DNA of 63,723 nt from Archangium violaceum Cb vi76 (GTDB lineage: Bacteria; Myxococcota; Myxococcia; Myxococcales; Myxococcaceae): assembly GCF_000733295.1 (NCBI RefSeq), contig NZ_JPMI01000280.1:1-63723 (forward strand), in the 5' to 3' direction. The position numbers and the translations under genes were made by a program. The first letter of the stretch is position 1. Each line of letters opens with the position of its first letter. Below, in pieces: positions 36,333-61,745 of the stretch. A model generated the notes under the pieces. That model ran no database searches, was not told where the DNA came from, and was given only the letters and a program-made list of their open reading frames with translations.

Positions 36333-39300
36333 ATGTCGAGTCGCGATGAGTTGATGGAGCGGCGCAAGCGGCTGTCCCCAGAGCAGCGCGCCCGCCTGGA
36401 ACAGCGGTTGCGTGGAGAGGCCGCTCCCCGCGCCGCCGAGCCCACCATCCCGCGTCGCGCGGGCAACGGGCCGGCCCCTCTGTCGTTCGCCCAGCAGCGG
36501 CTGTTCGTCATCCAGCAACTGGAGGGGCAGAGCCCCATCTACAACGTGGCGGCGCGGTTGAGCATCCACGGGCCACTGGACGTGGAGGTGCTGCGCCGGG
36601 CGGTGGAGGAGATCGCCCGCCGCCACGAGGTGCTGCGCACCCGCTTCCTCCAGCGCGGCGGAGAGCCGGTGCAGGAGGTGCTCCCGGACGCCCGGCCGGT
36701 GTTCCAGCGCGTGGACCTGGGCACGGTGCCGCCGGGCGAGCGCGAGGCGCGGCTGGAGGAGCTGAGCCGGCGCGAGGCCACGCACCCGTTCGACCTGGAG
36801 CACGGGCCCCTGCTGCGCGTGACAGTGGTGCGCCTGGGCGCGGAGGAGCACGCGCTGTGCTTCGTGGTCCACCACATCGTCTGGGATGGGTGGTCCAACG
36901 GCATCCTGCTGCGCGAGCTCTCGGCGCTCTACCGGGCCTTCCTCCGCGGCGAGCCCTCTCCGCTGCCGGAGCTGCCCATCCAGTACGCGGACTTCACGCT
37001 CTGGCAGCGCGCCCACCTCTCCGGCGCGGTGCTGGAGGGGCACCTCGAGTACTGGCGCAAGCAGCTCCAGGGCGCGCCCGCGCAACTGGAGCTGCCCACG
37101 GACCGGCCGCGCATCCAGGCTTCCAGCGCCGCGGGCGCCGCCGAGCCCTTCACCCTCCCCGCTCCGCTCACCGCCGCGCTCAAGCGCCTGGCCGTGGCGG
37201 AGAACACCAGCCTGTTCGCCGTGATGCTCGCCGCGTTCCAGGCGCTGCTCGGCCGGTACTCGGGCCAGGACGACGTGCTGGTGGGCACCGCGGTGGCCAA
37301 CCGCCGCGAGGAGCTCGAGGGCCTCATCGGCTTCTTCTCCAACACGGTGGTGCTGCGCGGGCGGTTGTCCGGGGACCCCAGCTTCCGCGAGCTCGTCTCC
37401 CGCGCTCGCCAGGTGGTGCTGGACGCGCAGGCCCACCAGGATCTCCCCTTCGACCGGCTGGTGACGGAGCTGCGCAAGGAGCGCGGCGCCAGCGGCTCTC
37501 CCCTGCTCCAGGTCTTCTTCGGATTGCAGGCCGCGGCGGAGACGTCGCTCGGGGACGGGCTGCGGATTGGCCAGGTGGAGGAGATCCACACCGCGACGCG
37601 CGCATTCGAGCTGTCGCTGCTCGCGCACGAGTCGCCGGAGGGAGTCTCCGGCATCCTCGAGTACGGCACGGACCTGTTCGACGCGGACACCATCCGGCGG
37701 ATGCTCGGCCACTACCTGGCGCTGCTGCGGGCGGCGGTGGAGCGGCCGGAGCTCCCCTTCTCCGCGCTGCCACTGCTGAGCGCGGAGGAGCACGCCTGGT
37801 TCCTGGCGCGCAACGCCACCGAGCGGCCCTACGGGGACGAGTGCCTGCACGCCCAGGTGGAGCGACAGGCGGCACGCGCGCCGGACGCGGTGGCGGTGGT
37901 GTTCGAGGGCCAGACGCTCACCTACGGCGAGCTGGATCGCCGCGCCAACCGGCTCGCGCGAGCCTTGCGCGAGCTGGGCGTGGGCCCGGACGCGCGCGTC
38001 GCCCTGTGCCTGGAGCGCTCGCTGGAGCTGCCGGTGGCCCTCCTGGGCACGATGAAGGCCGGCGGCGCGTGCGTGCCGCTGGAGCCGGGCTACCCGCGCG
38101 ACCGCCTCCAGCAGATGTTGGAGGACGCGGAGCCGCGCGTGCTCGTCCTCCAGCGCCACCTCGCGGATCGGTTGCCACCCAACGGCCTGCCCACCGTCTA
38201 CATTGAGCCGGGCTGGGGCACTGGCGCTGGCGACGAGGCCACCCCGCCGCCGCCGGTGGTGGATCCGGACAACCTCGCCTACGTCCTCTTCACCTCCGGT
38301 TCCACCGGCCGGCCCAAGGGCGTGCAGATTCCCCACCGGGGCCTCAGCAGCCAGATGCGCTGGATGGAGGAGGTGTTCACGCTCGGACCGGCGGATGCGG
38401 GGCTCGTGAAGGGCTCACTCAGCTTCGCCCCCACGGTGTGCGAGCTGTTCGCGCCGCTGGCCGCTGGCGGACGCGTGGTGCTGGCACACCCCACCCGCGG
38501 ACAGGACGCACCGTCGCTGTGCCAGCTCATCGCCGCGCAGGGCGTGACGACGGTGGAGATGGTGCCCTCACTGCTGGACGTGGTGCTGAATGATCCCGCG
38601 AGTGCCGCGTGCCAGTCCCTCCGCCACGTGTTCTCCGGCGGCGAGGCGCTCACGCGCGCGCTGGAGCGCCGCTTCCACGAGCGCTGGCCCCACGCGCGGC
38701 TGCACAACCTGTACGGCCCCACCGAGGCCAGCTCCGCGGTGACGTGGTGGCCCAGCACGCCGTCGGACGAGGGCGGACGCGCCACGGTGCCGGTGGGCCG
38801 CGCGCTCGCCAATGCCACCGTGTATGTCCTCGACTCGCGGATGGAGCCCACGCCGCTGGGCGTCGTGGGGGAGATCTACGCGGGCGGACCGGTCCTCACG
38901 CGCGGCTACATCCGGGCTCCGGCGGAGACGGCCCGCCGCTTCCTCCCGGATCCCTTCAGCCGCACCCCGGGCGGGCGCCTGTACCGCACCGGAGACCTCG
39001 GCCGCTACCTGCCCGACGGCACGGTGGAGTACGTGGGCCGCGCGGATCACCAGGTGAAGATCCGCGGCGTGCGCATCGAGATGGGCGAGGTGGAAGCGGC
39101 GTTGCGCCGGCTGCCCGCCGTGCATGACGCGGTGGTGGTGGCGTGGAACCGCGGCGAGCGCCCGGACGACCTGCACCTCGTCGCCTACGTGGTGCCCGCT
39201 CCCGGCGCGAGCGCGGGCGCGGCGGAGCTGCGGCGGCTGCTGGGCGCGGTACTGCCAGAGCACACCATCCCCGGCTACTTCGTCGTGATGGATGCCCTGC

Positions 39301-40811
39301 CGCTCACCCCCAACGGCAAGGTGGATCGCCGCGCGCTGCCCCCTCCCGCGGCGGAACCGGCGCGAGAGCAGGCGGTCCCTCCGGCCACGCCGATGGAGCG
39401 GACCGTGCTGGCGCTCTGGGAGGAAGTGCTGGGCGTCACCGGCACCGGCGTGGAGCAGGGCTTCTTCGACGTGGGCGGCCACTCGCTGCGCGCCACCGCG
39501 CTGCTGGCGCGCCTTCGCGAGCAGTTGGGCGTGGAGGTGTCGTTGCGCACCTTCTTCGATGCGCCCACCGTGCGTGCGCTGTCACGCCACCTGGAGCAGG
39601 CGCGCGCCTCGGGGAAGTCCTCGACACCGCCGCCCCGCCCCGTCCCGCGCGACCGTCCGCTGCCGCTGTCCTTCCCGCAGGAGGCGGTGTGGCGCTCCGA
39701 GCGCGACAACCCGCTCGGCAACTGCATCGCCGCCTACGCCCGGTTGCGCGGCCCGCTGGACGCGGAGGTGCTGCGACGGGCGCTGGAGGAGATCGTCCGG
39801 CGTCACGAGTCGCTGCGTGTCCTCGTGGACGCCAGCGGCCCCGAGCCGGTGCAGCGCATCGCCCCGCCCGCCGCGTTCGAGCTGCCCATGGTGGACCTCG
39901 GCCCGTTGCCGCCCGCTGAACGCGAGGAGGAGGCGGCCCGGCGCGCCAGTGCCATGCGTGCCAGCACCTTCGATCTGACCCGCGCCCCGTTGCTGCGCGG
40001 CGAGCTGGTGCGCCTGGGCGCGGAGGAGCACCACCTGCTGCTCACCGTGCACCGGCTGGCGTTCGACGGCTCCACGCTCGCCCTGCTCGTCGGAGAGCTG
40101 GGCGTGCTCTACGAGGCCTTCCTGGCGGGCCGCCCCTCGCCGCTCCCGCCCCTGCCGCTGCAGTACCCGGATTTCGCCATGTGGCAGCGGGAGCACCTCG
40201 GGGGCACGGCCCTGGAACAGGCGCTCGCCCGGGACCGCGCCCGGCTCACGGGTGCCCGTCTCGTCCGTCTGCCCACCGATCGGCCCAGGCCCGAGCACCC
40301 CTCACCCGGAGGCGACGCCCGACTGATCCGCATGCCCGGTACGTTGACGGCGGGCCTTCAAGCGCTGGGTGCGCGCGAAGGCGTGTCCCTCTACACCACG
40401 CTGCTGACGGGCTTCCTCACCTTGCTCCACCACGAGACCGGCGAGACGGATTTGTGCGTCGCGTCACCCGACGCGGACCGGCCCTACCGGGAGCTGGAGG
40501 GCTTGATCGGCCGCTTCGCGAACGTGCTCGTGGTGCGGGCCTCGCTGGAGGGAGACCCGACGTTCCTCGAGGCACTGCGCCGGGTGAACGCCGCAGGGAC
40601 CGAGGCCCAGGAGAACGGCCGCCATACGCCGCATCACCGGCTGGCGGAGGCGCTCTACCCGGGCGAGCGCTCCACGGAGACACCGTTGGAGGCCATCACC
40701 TTCAACTACCTCAGCCAGTTCGAGCGCCCGCTCGACGAGCTGCGCTTCGGGGGCCTGCTCATCGAGCCGTTCCCCCGGCCGAGGCCCGTTCCAAGTCCGA
40801 GCTCACGCTAA
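36333..40811 (+). CDS. NRPS, C-A-PCP-C', apparently frameshifted near its 3' end
   Basis: Domains by residue are as follows. C is at 45-480 (LSFAQQRLF, VHHIVWDGWS near 179) and A at 495-1000 (FTSGSTGRPKG near 652). A PCP has its Ser in FFDVGGHSLRAT near 1045. A second C-like domain runs from 1107 (LPLSFPQEAVW). The A pocket, aligned by eye to GrsA, reads A-P-C-M-F-G-L-S-A-K, so the Asp235 that anchors an alpha-amino group is Ala. The terminal C-like domain has HRLAFDG instead of HHxxxDG, losing the catalytic second His. The frame as read stops at 40811 inside that domain. The expected C-domain ending continues in another frame to 40972. The next NRPS gene follows 4 nt later. Confidence 0.93.
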   Translation: MSSRDELMERRKRLSPEQRARLEQRLRGEAAPRAAEPTIPRRAGNGPAPLSFAQQRLFVIQQLEGQSPIYNVAARLSIHGPLDVEVLRRAVEEIARRHEVLRTRFLQRGGEPVQEVLPDARPVFQRVDLGTVPPGEREARLEELSRREATHPFDLEHGPLLRVTVVRLGAEEHALCFVVHHIVWDGWSNGILLRELSALYRAFLRGEPSPLPELPIQYADFTLWQRAHLSGAVLEGHLEYWRKQLQGAPAQLELPTDRPRIQASSAAGAAEPFTLPAPLTAALKRLAVAENTSLFAVMLAAFQALLGRYSGQDDVLVGTAVANRREELEGLIGFFSNTVVLRGRLSGDPSFRELVSRARQVVLDAQAHQDLPFDRLVTELRKERGASGSPLLQVFFGLQAAAETSLGDGLRIGQVEEIHTATRAFELSLLAHESPEGVSGILEYGTDLFDADTIRRMLGHYLALLRAAVERPELPFSALPLLSAEEHAWFLARNATERPYGDECLHAQVERQAARAPDAVAVVFEGQTLTYGELDRRANRLARALRELGVGPDARVALCLERSLELPVALLGTMKAGGACVPLEPGYPRDRLQQMLEDAEPRVLVLQRHLADRLPPNGLPTVYIEPGWGTGAGDEATPPPPVVDPDNLAYVLFTSGSTGRPKGVQIPHRGLSSQMRWMEEVFTLGPADAGLVKGSLSFAPTVCELFAPLAAGGRVVLAHPTRGQDAPSLCQLIAAQGVTTVEMVPSLLDVVLNDPASAACQSLRHVFSGGEALTRALERRFHERWPHARLHNLYGPTEASSAVTWWPSTPSDEGGRATVPVGRALANATVYVLDSRMEPTPLGVVGEIYAGGPVLTRGYIRAPAETARRFLPDPFSRTPGGRLYRTGDLGRYLPDGTVEYVGRADHQVKIRGVRIEMGEVEAALRRLPAVHDAVVVAWNRGERPDDLHLVAYVVPAPGASAGAAELRRLLGAVLPEHTIPGYFVVMDALPLTPNGKVDRRALPPPAAEPAREQAVPPATPMERTVLALWEEVLGVTGTGVEQGFFDVGGHSLRATALLARLREQLGVEVSLRTFFDAPTVRALSRHLEQARASGKSSTPPPRPVPRDRPLPLSFPQEAVWRSERDNPLGNCIAAYARLRGPLDAEVLRRALEEIVRRHESLRVLVDASGPEPVQRIAPPAAFELPMVDLGPLPPAEREEEAARRASAMRASTFDLTRAPLLRGELVRLGAEEHHLLLTVHRLAFDGSTLALLVGELGVLYEAFLAGRPSPLPPLPLQYPDFAMWQREHLGGTALEQALARDRARLTGARLVRLPTDRPRPEHPSPGGDARLIRMPGTLTAGLQALGAREGVSLYTTLLTGFLTLLHHETGETDLCVASPDADRPYRELEGLIGRFANVLVVRASLEGDPTFLEALRRVNAAGTEAQENGRHTPHHRLAEALYPGERSTETPLEAITFNYLSQFERPLDELRFGGLLIEPFPRPRPVPSPSSR

Positions 40812-40972
40812 ACTTGGAGGGCTCGGCGCAGGCGCTCACCGCCGACCTTCTCTACCGGACCGACCTCTTCACGGAACAGACCATCCTCCGGCTGCTCCAC
40901 CGCTACCAGACGGTGCTCGGAAACGCGCTCGCGCGCCCCGACGCCCGCCTCTCCGAGCTGCGCGCGACTTGA
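40812..40972 (+). other. Displaced 3' tail of the upstream NRPS terminal C domain
   Basis: In the frame that ends at TGA 40970-40972 the sequence reads SKSELTLNLEGSAQALTADL, then YRTDLFTEQTILRLLHRYQTVL, the normal last helices of a condensation domain. Adding one C to the C5 run at 40772-40776 restores a continuous reading (EPFPPAEARSKSELTL). This is either an assembly error in a homopolymer or a genuine frameshift that removes about 60 residues. Confidence 0.8.
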
Positions 40973-40976
40973 TCCG

Positions 40977-55675
<14,699 letters not shown>

Positions 55676-55679
<4 letters not shown>

Positions 55680-56443
55680 AGGTGAGCGAGCTGAAGGTGG
55701 TGGTGACGGGCGCCGCGGGCGGGCTGGGGCGGCACTTCTGCCTGTCGCTGTGCCGCGAGGGCGCCTCGGTGGCGGCGGTGGACCTGAACGCGGACGGGCT
55801 GGTGTCGCTGGCGCGCGAGGCGGAGGGCCTGCCGGGGAAGCTGCGGACGTACTCGGCCGACGTCACCCGCCCGGAGGACACGGGCGAGGTGGTGCGGCGG
55901 GCGCAGGCGGAGCTGGGCCCACTCAACGGGCTGGTGAACAACGCCGGCATTGCCCGCGACGGGCGGCTGCTCAAGGTGGACGAGCGGCGCGAGGAGGTCC
56001 TCCGGATGCCGCGCGAGCAGTGGCAGAAGGTGCTCGACGTGAACCTCACCGGGCCGTTCTACATGGCGCGTGAGGTGGCGGCGGCGATGGTCGAGTCGAA
56101 GACGCGGCCCGGCATCATCATCAACATCTCGTCCATCTCCCGCCACGGCATCGTCGGACAGGCCAACTACTCGGCGGCCAAGGCCGGCGTGGCGGTGAGC
56201 AGCCGGGTGTGGGCCCAGGAGCTGGCGCCCTTCGGCATCCGCGTGGTGGCCATCGCGCCGGGCTTCGTGCGCACCGGCCTCATCGGCGTGATGAGCAAGG
56301 AGGCGCTGGAGGACGTCGTCTCGCGCGTGCCGATGGAGCGGCTGGGCGAGCCGGAGGAGATCTACGCCGGCCTGCGCTTCGCCATCGAGTGCGACTACTT
56401 CAACGGCCGCTGCCTGGACATCGACGGCGGACTGGGTGTCTAG
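55676..56443 (+). CDS. FabG-like short-chain dehydrogenase/reductase
   Basis: This 255 aa classical SDR has the nucleotide-binding VTGAAGGLGRHF, NNAG near residue 90, the catalytic Ser in INISSIS and the Tyr-x3-Lys in NYSAAKAG. It has a FabG-like end (LDIDGGLGV). The start overlaps the NRPS stop (ATGA), so it is co-translated with the assembly line. It may reduce a carbonyl of a building block, for instance a beta-keto or oxidised side chain, or of the fatty starter. The substrate is unknown. The gene end overlaps that of the convergent PapC-like gene by 4 nt. Confidence 0.9.
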
Positions 56444-57324
56444 CCCGGCTTGAACGGCACGGCGAACAGCCGGGCGCACAGGTCCCGCAGCACCGGGGCC
56501 TCACTCCCCAGCGGCTCCGCGCTCCGCGTGAACATCTCGCGGAACGCGTGCTCGTCCGCCACCACGCCCTCCAGCTTCCGCAGGCCCTCGGCCAGCGCTT
56601 CGCGCGCGGCGGGGGCGAACGGATTGGCGCGTTGGATCTCCCAGTACACCTCCGGGTTGGCCCCGGTGATGCGGGCGAGCAGCCCCAGCAGCAGCCGGTG
56701 CGGCGGAGTGGTGGCGTCGGAGATCCACCGCGGTTGATAGTCGAGCTCGCGGAGGGCCAGCCCGAAGGCGAGCACCGCGGCGTGGGTGGCCGTCTGGATG
56801 CAGGCCATGGACCGATCGTGCTCCTCGGCGGTGAAGGGCACCACGCGGCCGCCCCACCCTTCCATCAGCGCCACGAACTCCCGCGCCAGCTCCCCGCCGC
56901 ACTCGCCCACCACGGCGACGTTCTGCCCGCGAAAGGGGACGCTGGGGGCGAACAACGGGTTGATGCTGAGGAACTCCACCGCGCGCGCGTCGCGCCCGGC
57001 GCGCTCCACGATCTCCGACTTCACGGAGCTGGTGTCCACGAAGAGGGCACCCGAGCGCATCGCGGGGACGACGGCGCCGAGCGCGGCGAGGATCGCGGGC
57101 TCCGGGAGGGCGGCCAGCACGCAGTCCGCGCCGGCCGCCTGGCGCAACAGCTCTGGCGAGGGAGCGCTCACGTCGGCGCGCAGGTAGTCAGACAGGGACT
57201 CGTCCGCGCGCGTCTCGCCGAGATCCGCGCCGACGACGATCCGGCCTTCACCAGCGAGCAGGCGGGAGAACGCACGCCCGACCGCGCCGTTGGCGCCGAG
57301 CAGGAGAATGCGGGTAAGGGGCAT
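56440..57324 (-). CDS. PapC-like 4-amino-4-deoxyprephenate dehydrogenase (TyrA family)
   Basis: This 294 aa TyrA-family dehydrogenase has an NAD-binding RILLLGANGAVGRAFS at the start and a helical domain with AEEHDRSMACIQTATHAA, which aligns well with E. coli TyrA. The catalytic His of the HPMFGP motif is Asn122 here (SINPLFAPS). In prephenate dehydrogenases that His contacts the C4 hydroxyl, so its loss fits a 4-amino substrate. The product would be 4-aminophenylpyruvate. It is the only cluster gene of the PAPA route on this side of the NRPS genes. It is divergent from an SDR gene with 6 nt between the two start codons. Confidence 0.85.
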   Translation of the reverse strand: MPLTRILLLGANGAVGRAFSRLLAGEGRIVVGADLGETRADESLSDYLRADVSAPSPELLRQAAGADCVLAALPEPAILAALGAVVPAMRSGALFVDTSSVKSEIVERAGRDARAVEFLSINPLFAPSVPFRGQNVAVVGECGGELAREFVALMEGWGGRVVPFTAEEHDRSMACIQTATHAAVLAFGLALRELDYQPRWISDATTPPHRLLLGLLARITGANPEVYWEIQRANPFAPAAREALAEGLRKLEGVVADEHAFREMFTRSAEPLGSEAPVLRDLCARLFAVPFKPG

Positions 57325-57330
57325 TCGCGC

Positions 57331-58134
57331 ATGATAATGAGCGAGACGATGCAGCGGGATACGAAAAGCAGTGGCCGGGTGGCGCTCGTCACCGGCGCGT
57401 CAAGCGGCTTCGGGCTGCTCACCTCGGTGGAGCTGGCGCGCAATGGCTATACGGTCTTCGCCACCATGCGAGACACCACCCGCCGCGGCGAGCTCGACGA
57501 GGCGGCGCGCGAGGCCGGCGTCGAGGTGCGGGTGCTCCGGTTGGACGTGACGGACGAGGCGTCCATCTCCAGCGCGGTGGACGAGGCGCTGCGGAGCGCC
57601 GGCCGCATCGACGTGCTCGTCAACAACGCGGGCTATACCCTGGACGGTTACTTCGAGGACGTGTCCACGGCGGAGCTGCGCGAGCAGTTCGAGACGAACG
57701 TCTTCGGCCTGGCGGCGGTGACGCGCGCGGTGCTGCCCGCCATGCGCCAGCGCGGCGAGGGCACCCTCATCAACGTCTCCTCGCTCTCCGGGCGTCACCC
57801 GGGCCCCGGCTACTCCGCCTACTGTGCGTCCAAGGCGGCGGTGAGCGCGCTGAGCGAGTCGCTGCGCGAGGAGCTGGCGCCGTTCGGCATCCACGTGGTC
57901 CTCGTGGAGCCGGGTGGCTACACCGGGACGAACATCCTGCGGCGCAACCGCCGGCTGCCTGCCCTCGCGATGGATCCCACCTCGCCGTACCATCCGATGA
58001 CGCAGGCCCTGGAGGCGGAGATGCAGGGGCTGGCCGCCAGGCCCAAGGGCAATCCGCGCGAGGTGGCACTCGCCATCGTCGAGGCCGCCAATGATCCGCG
58101 GGCCTGGCCGCGCCGCGAGCTGAAGGCGAAGTAG
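57331..58134 (+). CDS. Short-chain dehydrogenase/reductase
   Basis: This classical SDR of about 267 aa has VTGASSGFGLLTS, NNAGYTLDGYFEDVS, the Ser in INVSSLSG and the Tyr-x3-Lys in YCASKAAVSALSES. It ends with a C-terminal substrate region typical of ketone or retinol-type SDRs rather than FabG. ATGs at 57331, 57337 and 57349 are all in frame. The first has a purine-rich AAGGGG about 10 nt upstream. It is presumably a tailoring reductase or oxidase of the cluster. The substrate is unknown. Confidence 0.88.
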   Translation: MIMSETMQRDTKSSGRVALVTGASSGFGLLTSVELARNGYTVFATMRDTTRRGELDEAAREAGVEVRVLRLDVTDEASISSAVDEALRSAGRIDVLVNNAGYTLDGYFEDVSTAELREQFETNVFGLAAVTRAVLPAMRQRGEGTLINVSSLSGRHPGPGYSAYCASKAAVSALSESLREELAPFGIHVVLVEPGGYTGTNILRRNRRLPALAMDPTSPYHPMTQALEAEMQGLAARPKGNPREVALAIVEAANDPRAWPRRELKAK

Positions 58135-58234
58135 GCCCGGTTTCACGCTTCGCCAAGGTACTTCACGCCCCGTCCCGGTACCTGCACCCACCCCACGCCC
58201 GGGCGGTATCCTCCTCTCGCTCCTCGTGACTTCC

Positions 58235-59332
58235 ATGCCCATCAGCTACTTCGCCCATCTCCGCTGCCCCCGCTGTCACGCCTCTCTGGCCGAAGCGGCC
58301 GACGCGCTCCGCTGTCAGGGGTGTGAGCAGCGTTACCCGCTGATGCAGAACGGCGCCTTCCCGGTGCTGGTGCCGGAGCCGAAGCCGTACCTGGCGGAGA
58401 ACCTGACGCAGTTCGCGCGGTTCGGCCGCGAGCGGCGCGGGTTCGCATGGATGATCGACGAGGCCCTGACGGCGCACCCGTGGCGCGAGACAACGCTCCG
58501 GCCGCTCCACTCGGCGCTGCTGCGCAACCTGGAGACGACGGACTCGCTCGGGGCGGAGATCGCCGCGCAGCGGTCTCCAGAGGAGCACGCCGCGGCGGGT
58601 GGCGAGCCCCAAGATCCCACGAGCGGGCAGGCCGATTACGGGCCGGAGCTCCTCGGCTTCGTGCAGACGGACTGGTCCGACGCGCCGGAGATGGTCGCGC
58701 AGCGCGCCACCGTGATGGAGAAGGTGGGTGGAATGCTGGACCGCTTCTCCAGCGGAGGCCCCGCGCTGCTGCTGGGAGGCGGCGCTGGCCGCGCCTACTA
58801 CGATCTCGCGCCCCGCTTCGAGCGGCTGATGGGCTGCGATCTCTGCTACACGTACGTCTCGCTGTACCACCGGGTGCAACGCGCGCCGGTGCCGCTGGCG
58901 GAGATCCACTTCCCCACGATTGCGACCGATGTGGTGGCGACCCCCTTCGTGGCCCAGCGGCCGGCGGACGGCGAGCGCACGCACGATGCCTACTTCGTGG
59001 CGGACGCCACCCGGCTGCCGGTCGCGGACGCGTCGCAGCGCACCGTCATCTCCATCTACTTCAGCGACTGCGTCCCGTTCCCCGCGCTGGTGCGGGAGCT
59101 GCACCGGGTGCTGGAGCCCAACGGCACCTTCGTCAGCTACGGCCCCATGATCCACCGCTCGGTGCCGCCCACCGGGTGGTTCACGCCCTCGGAGGTGATG
59201 GCCATCGCGCGCCAGGCCGGCTTCGAGTGCGAGTTCCAGGAGTGGAGCGAGCTTCCGTTCCGCGAGTCCCCCCACCACGGCATCCGCACCACGCACCGCG
59301 TGTGGGCGTACACGCTGCGCAAGCGCGGCTGA
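58235..59332 (+). CDS. N2227-like SAM methyltransferase with N-terminal zinc ribbon
   Basis: This protein of about 365 aa begins with a zinc-ribbon-like region (CPRC near residue 11 and CQGC near residue 28). A methyltransferase domain follows, with LLLGGGAGRAYYDLA as the SAM loop. Segments such as CDLCYTYVSLYHRV, FSDCVPFPALVRELHRVLEPNGTF and SYGPMIHR match the carnosine N-methyltransferase (N2227) plan. A GTG at 58226 is an alternative start. It heads a run of three tailoring genes, with a FAD oxidase and a GNAT after it. N-methylation of an amine or imidazole-like nitrogen is plausible. The substrate is unknown. Confidence 0.78.
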   Translation: MPISYFAHLRCPRCHASLAEAADALRCQGCEQRYPLMQNGAFPVLVPEPKPYLAENLTQFARFGRERRGFAWMIDEALTAHPWRETTLRPLHSALLRNLETTDSLGAEIAAQRSPEEHAAAGGEPQDPTSGQADYGPELLGFVQTDWSDAPEMVAQRATVMEKVGGMLDRFSSGGPALLLGGGAGRAYYDLAPRFERLMGCDLCYTYVSLYHRVQRAPVPLAEIHFPTIATDVVATPFVAQRPADGERTHDAYFVADATRLPVADASQRTVISIYFSDCVPFPALVRELHRVLEPNGTFVSYGPMIHRSVPPTGWFTPSEVMAIARQAGFECEFQEWSELPFRESPHHGIRTTHRVWAYTLRKRG

Positions 59333-59394
59333 GCCGGCGGCCGTTCCCCTTCTTCCAGAGCAACACTCCAGAGCAGCACTCAAGGAGCCGTTTC

Positions 59395-60846
<1,452 letters not shown>

Positions 60847-60860
60847 GAGCCCCTCCCTTC

Positions 60861-61649
60861 ATGGACATTCCCCGCGTCCTCGAGCTCTATGACCAGCAGC
60901 TCCGCCGCGACTTCCGCCTGAAGGAGCCGGGAGTGGTGGTCGAGTACGCGGAGGGCATCACCCGGGTGGTCGGTCCGGGCGCGGAGCCGCACGACAATTG
61001 CGTGCTCTACGCCCACGGCACACCCGGCTCCGCCGACGCGCTCATCTCGGCCCAGGTCGAGTACTTCCAGCGGCTGGGCCACGCGTTCGAGTGGAAGCAC
61101 CACGCGCACGATGTGCCGGCGGACCTGCCCGAGTGCCTGGCGAAGCACGGCTTCATCGCCGAGGAAACCGAGGCGCTGCTGGTCCTCGAGCTCCCGCGGA
61201 CGCTGCCGGCACGTGCGCTGGAGGGAATCCGCATCGAGCGTATAACGGAGCCAGCGCGGCTGTTCGACATCAACGCCATCAAGGCGGAGGTGTATCCGGA
61301 CGAGAAGCCGTGGATCGCCCAGGCACTGGGGCCGGAGCTGGCGGCGGCACCGGAGGGCCTGCGGGTCTACATCGCCTACGAGGGCCCGAGGCCGGTGTCG
61401 GCCGGGTGGATGCGCCTGCACGAGGGCACCGCCTTCGCGAGCCTGTGGGGCGGCTCCACCCTGCCGAGCCACCGCCGCCGCGGCATCTATCAGGCGCTGG
61501 TGGCCCTCCGGGCCGAGCAGGCCCGTGCGTTGGGCTACCAGTACCTCACGGTGGACGCGGGCCCGGAGTCTCGGCCCATCCTGGAGCGGCTCGGCTTCCG
61601 CGTGGCCACCCTGACCACGCCGTTCATCTGGCGTGGCAGCAGGATGTAG
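60861..61649 (+). CDS. GNAT-family N-acetyltransferase
   Basis: This 262 aa protein has a C-terminal GNAT domain with the acetyl-CoA loop LPSHRRRGIYQALVALRAEQ and the end LGYQYLTVDAGPESRPILER then LGFRV, typical of the family. The N-terminal 100 residues are less conserved and may bind substrate. It starts 14 nt after the oxidoreductase. It could acetylate an amine of the natural product, for tailoring or for self-resistance. Nothing in the sequence decides which. Confidence 0.85.
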   Translation: MDIPRVLELYDQQLRRDFRLKEPGVVVEYAEGITRVVGPGAEPHDNCVLYAHGTPGSADALISAQVEYFQRLGHAFEWKHHAHDVPADLPECLAKHGFIAEETEALLVLELPRTLPARALEGIRIERITEPARLFDINAIKAEVYPDEKPWIAQALGPELAAAPEGLRVYIAYEGPRPVSAGWMRLHEGTAFASLWGGSTLPSHRRRGIYQALVALRAEQARALGYQYLTVDAGPESRPILERLGFRVATLTTPFIWRGSRM

Positions 61650-61745
61650 CGGGGGCCCAGTCCCCTGACCGCTCCTGGAGTCCAGCACTCAGGCCCCCTC
61701 GCCTTGTAGGGGACATTCGGTTGCACCTACGCTCTGGGCGCCCGC

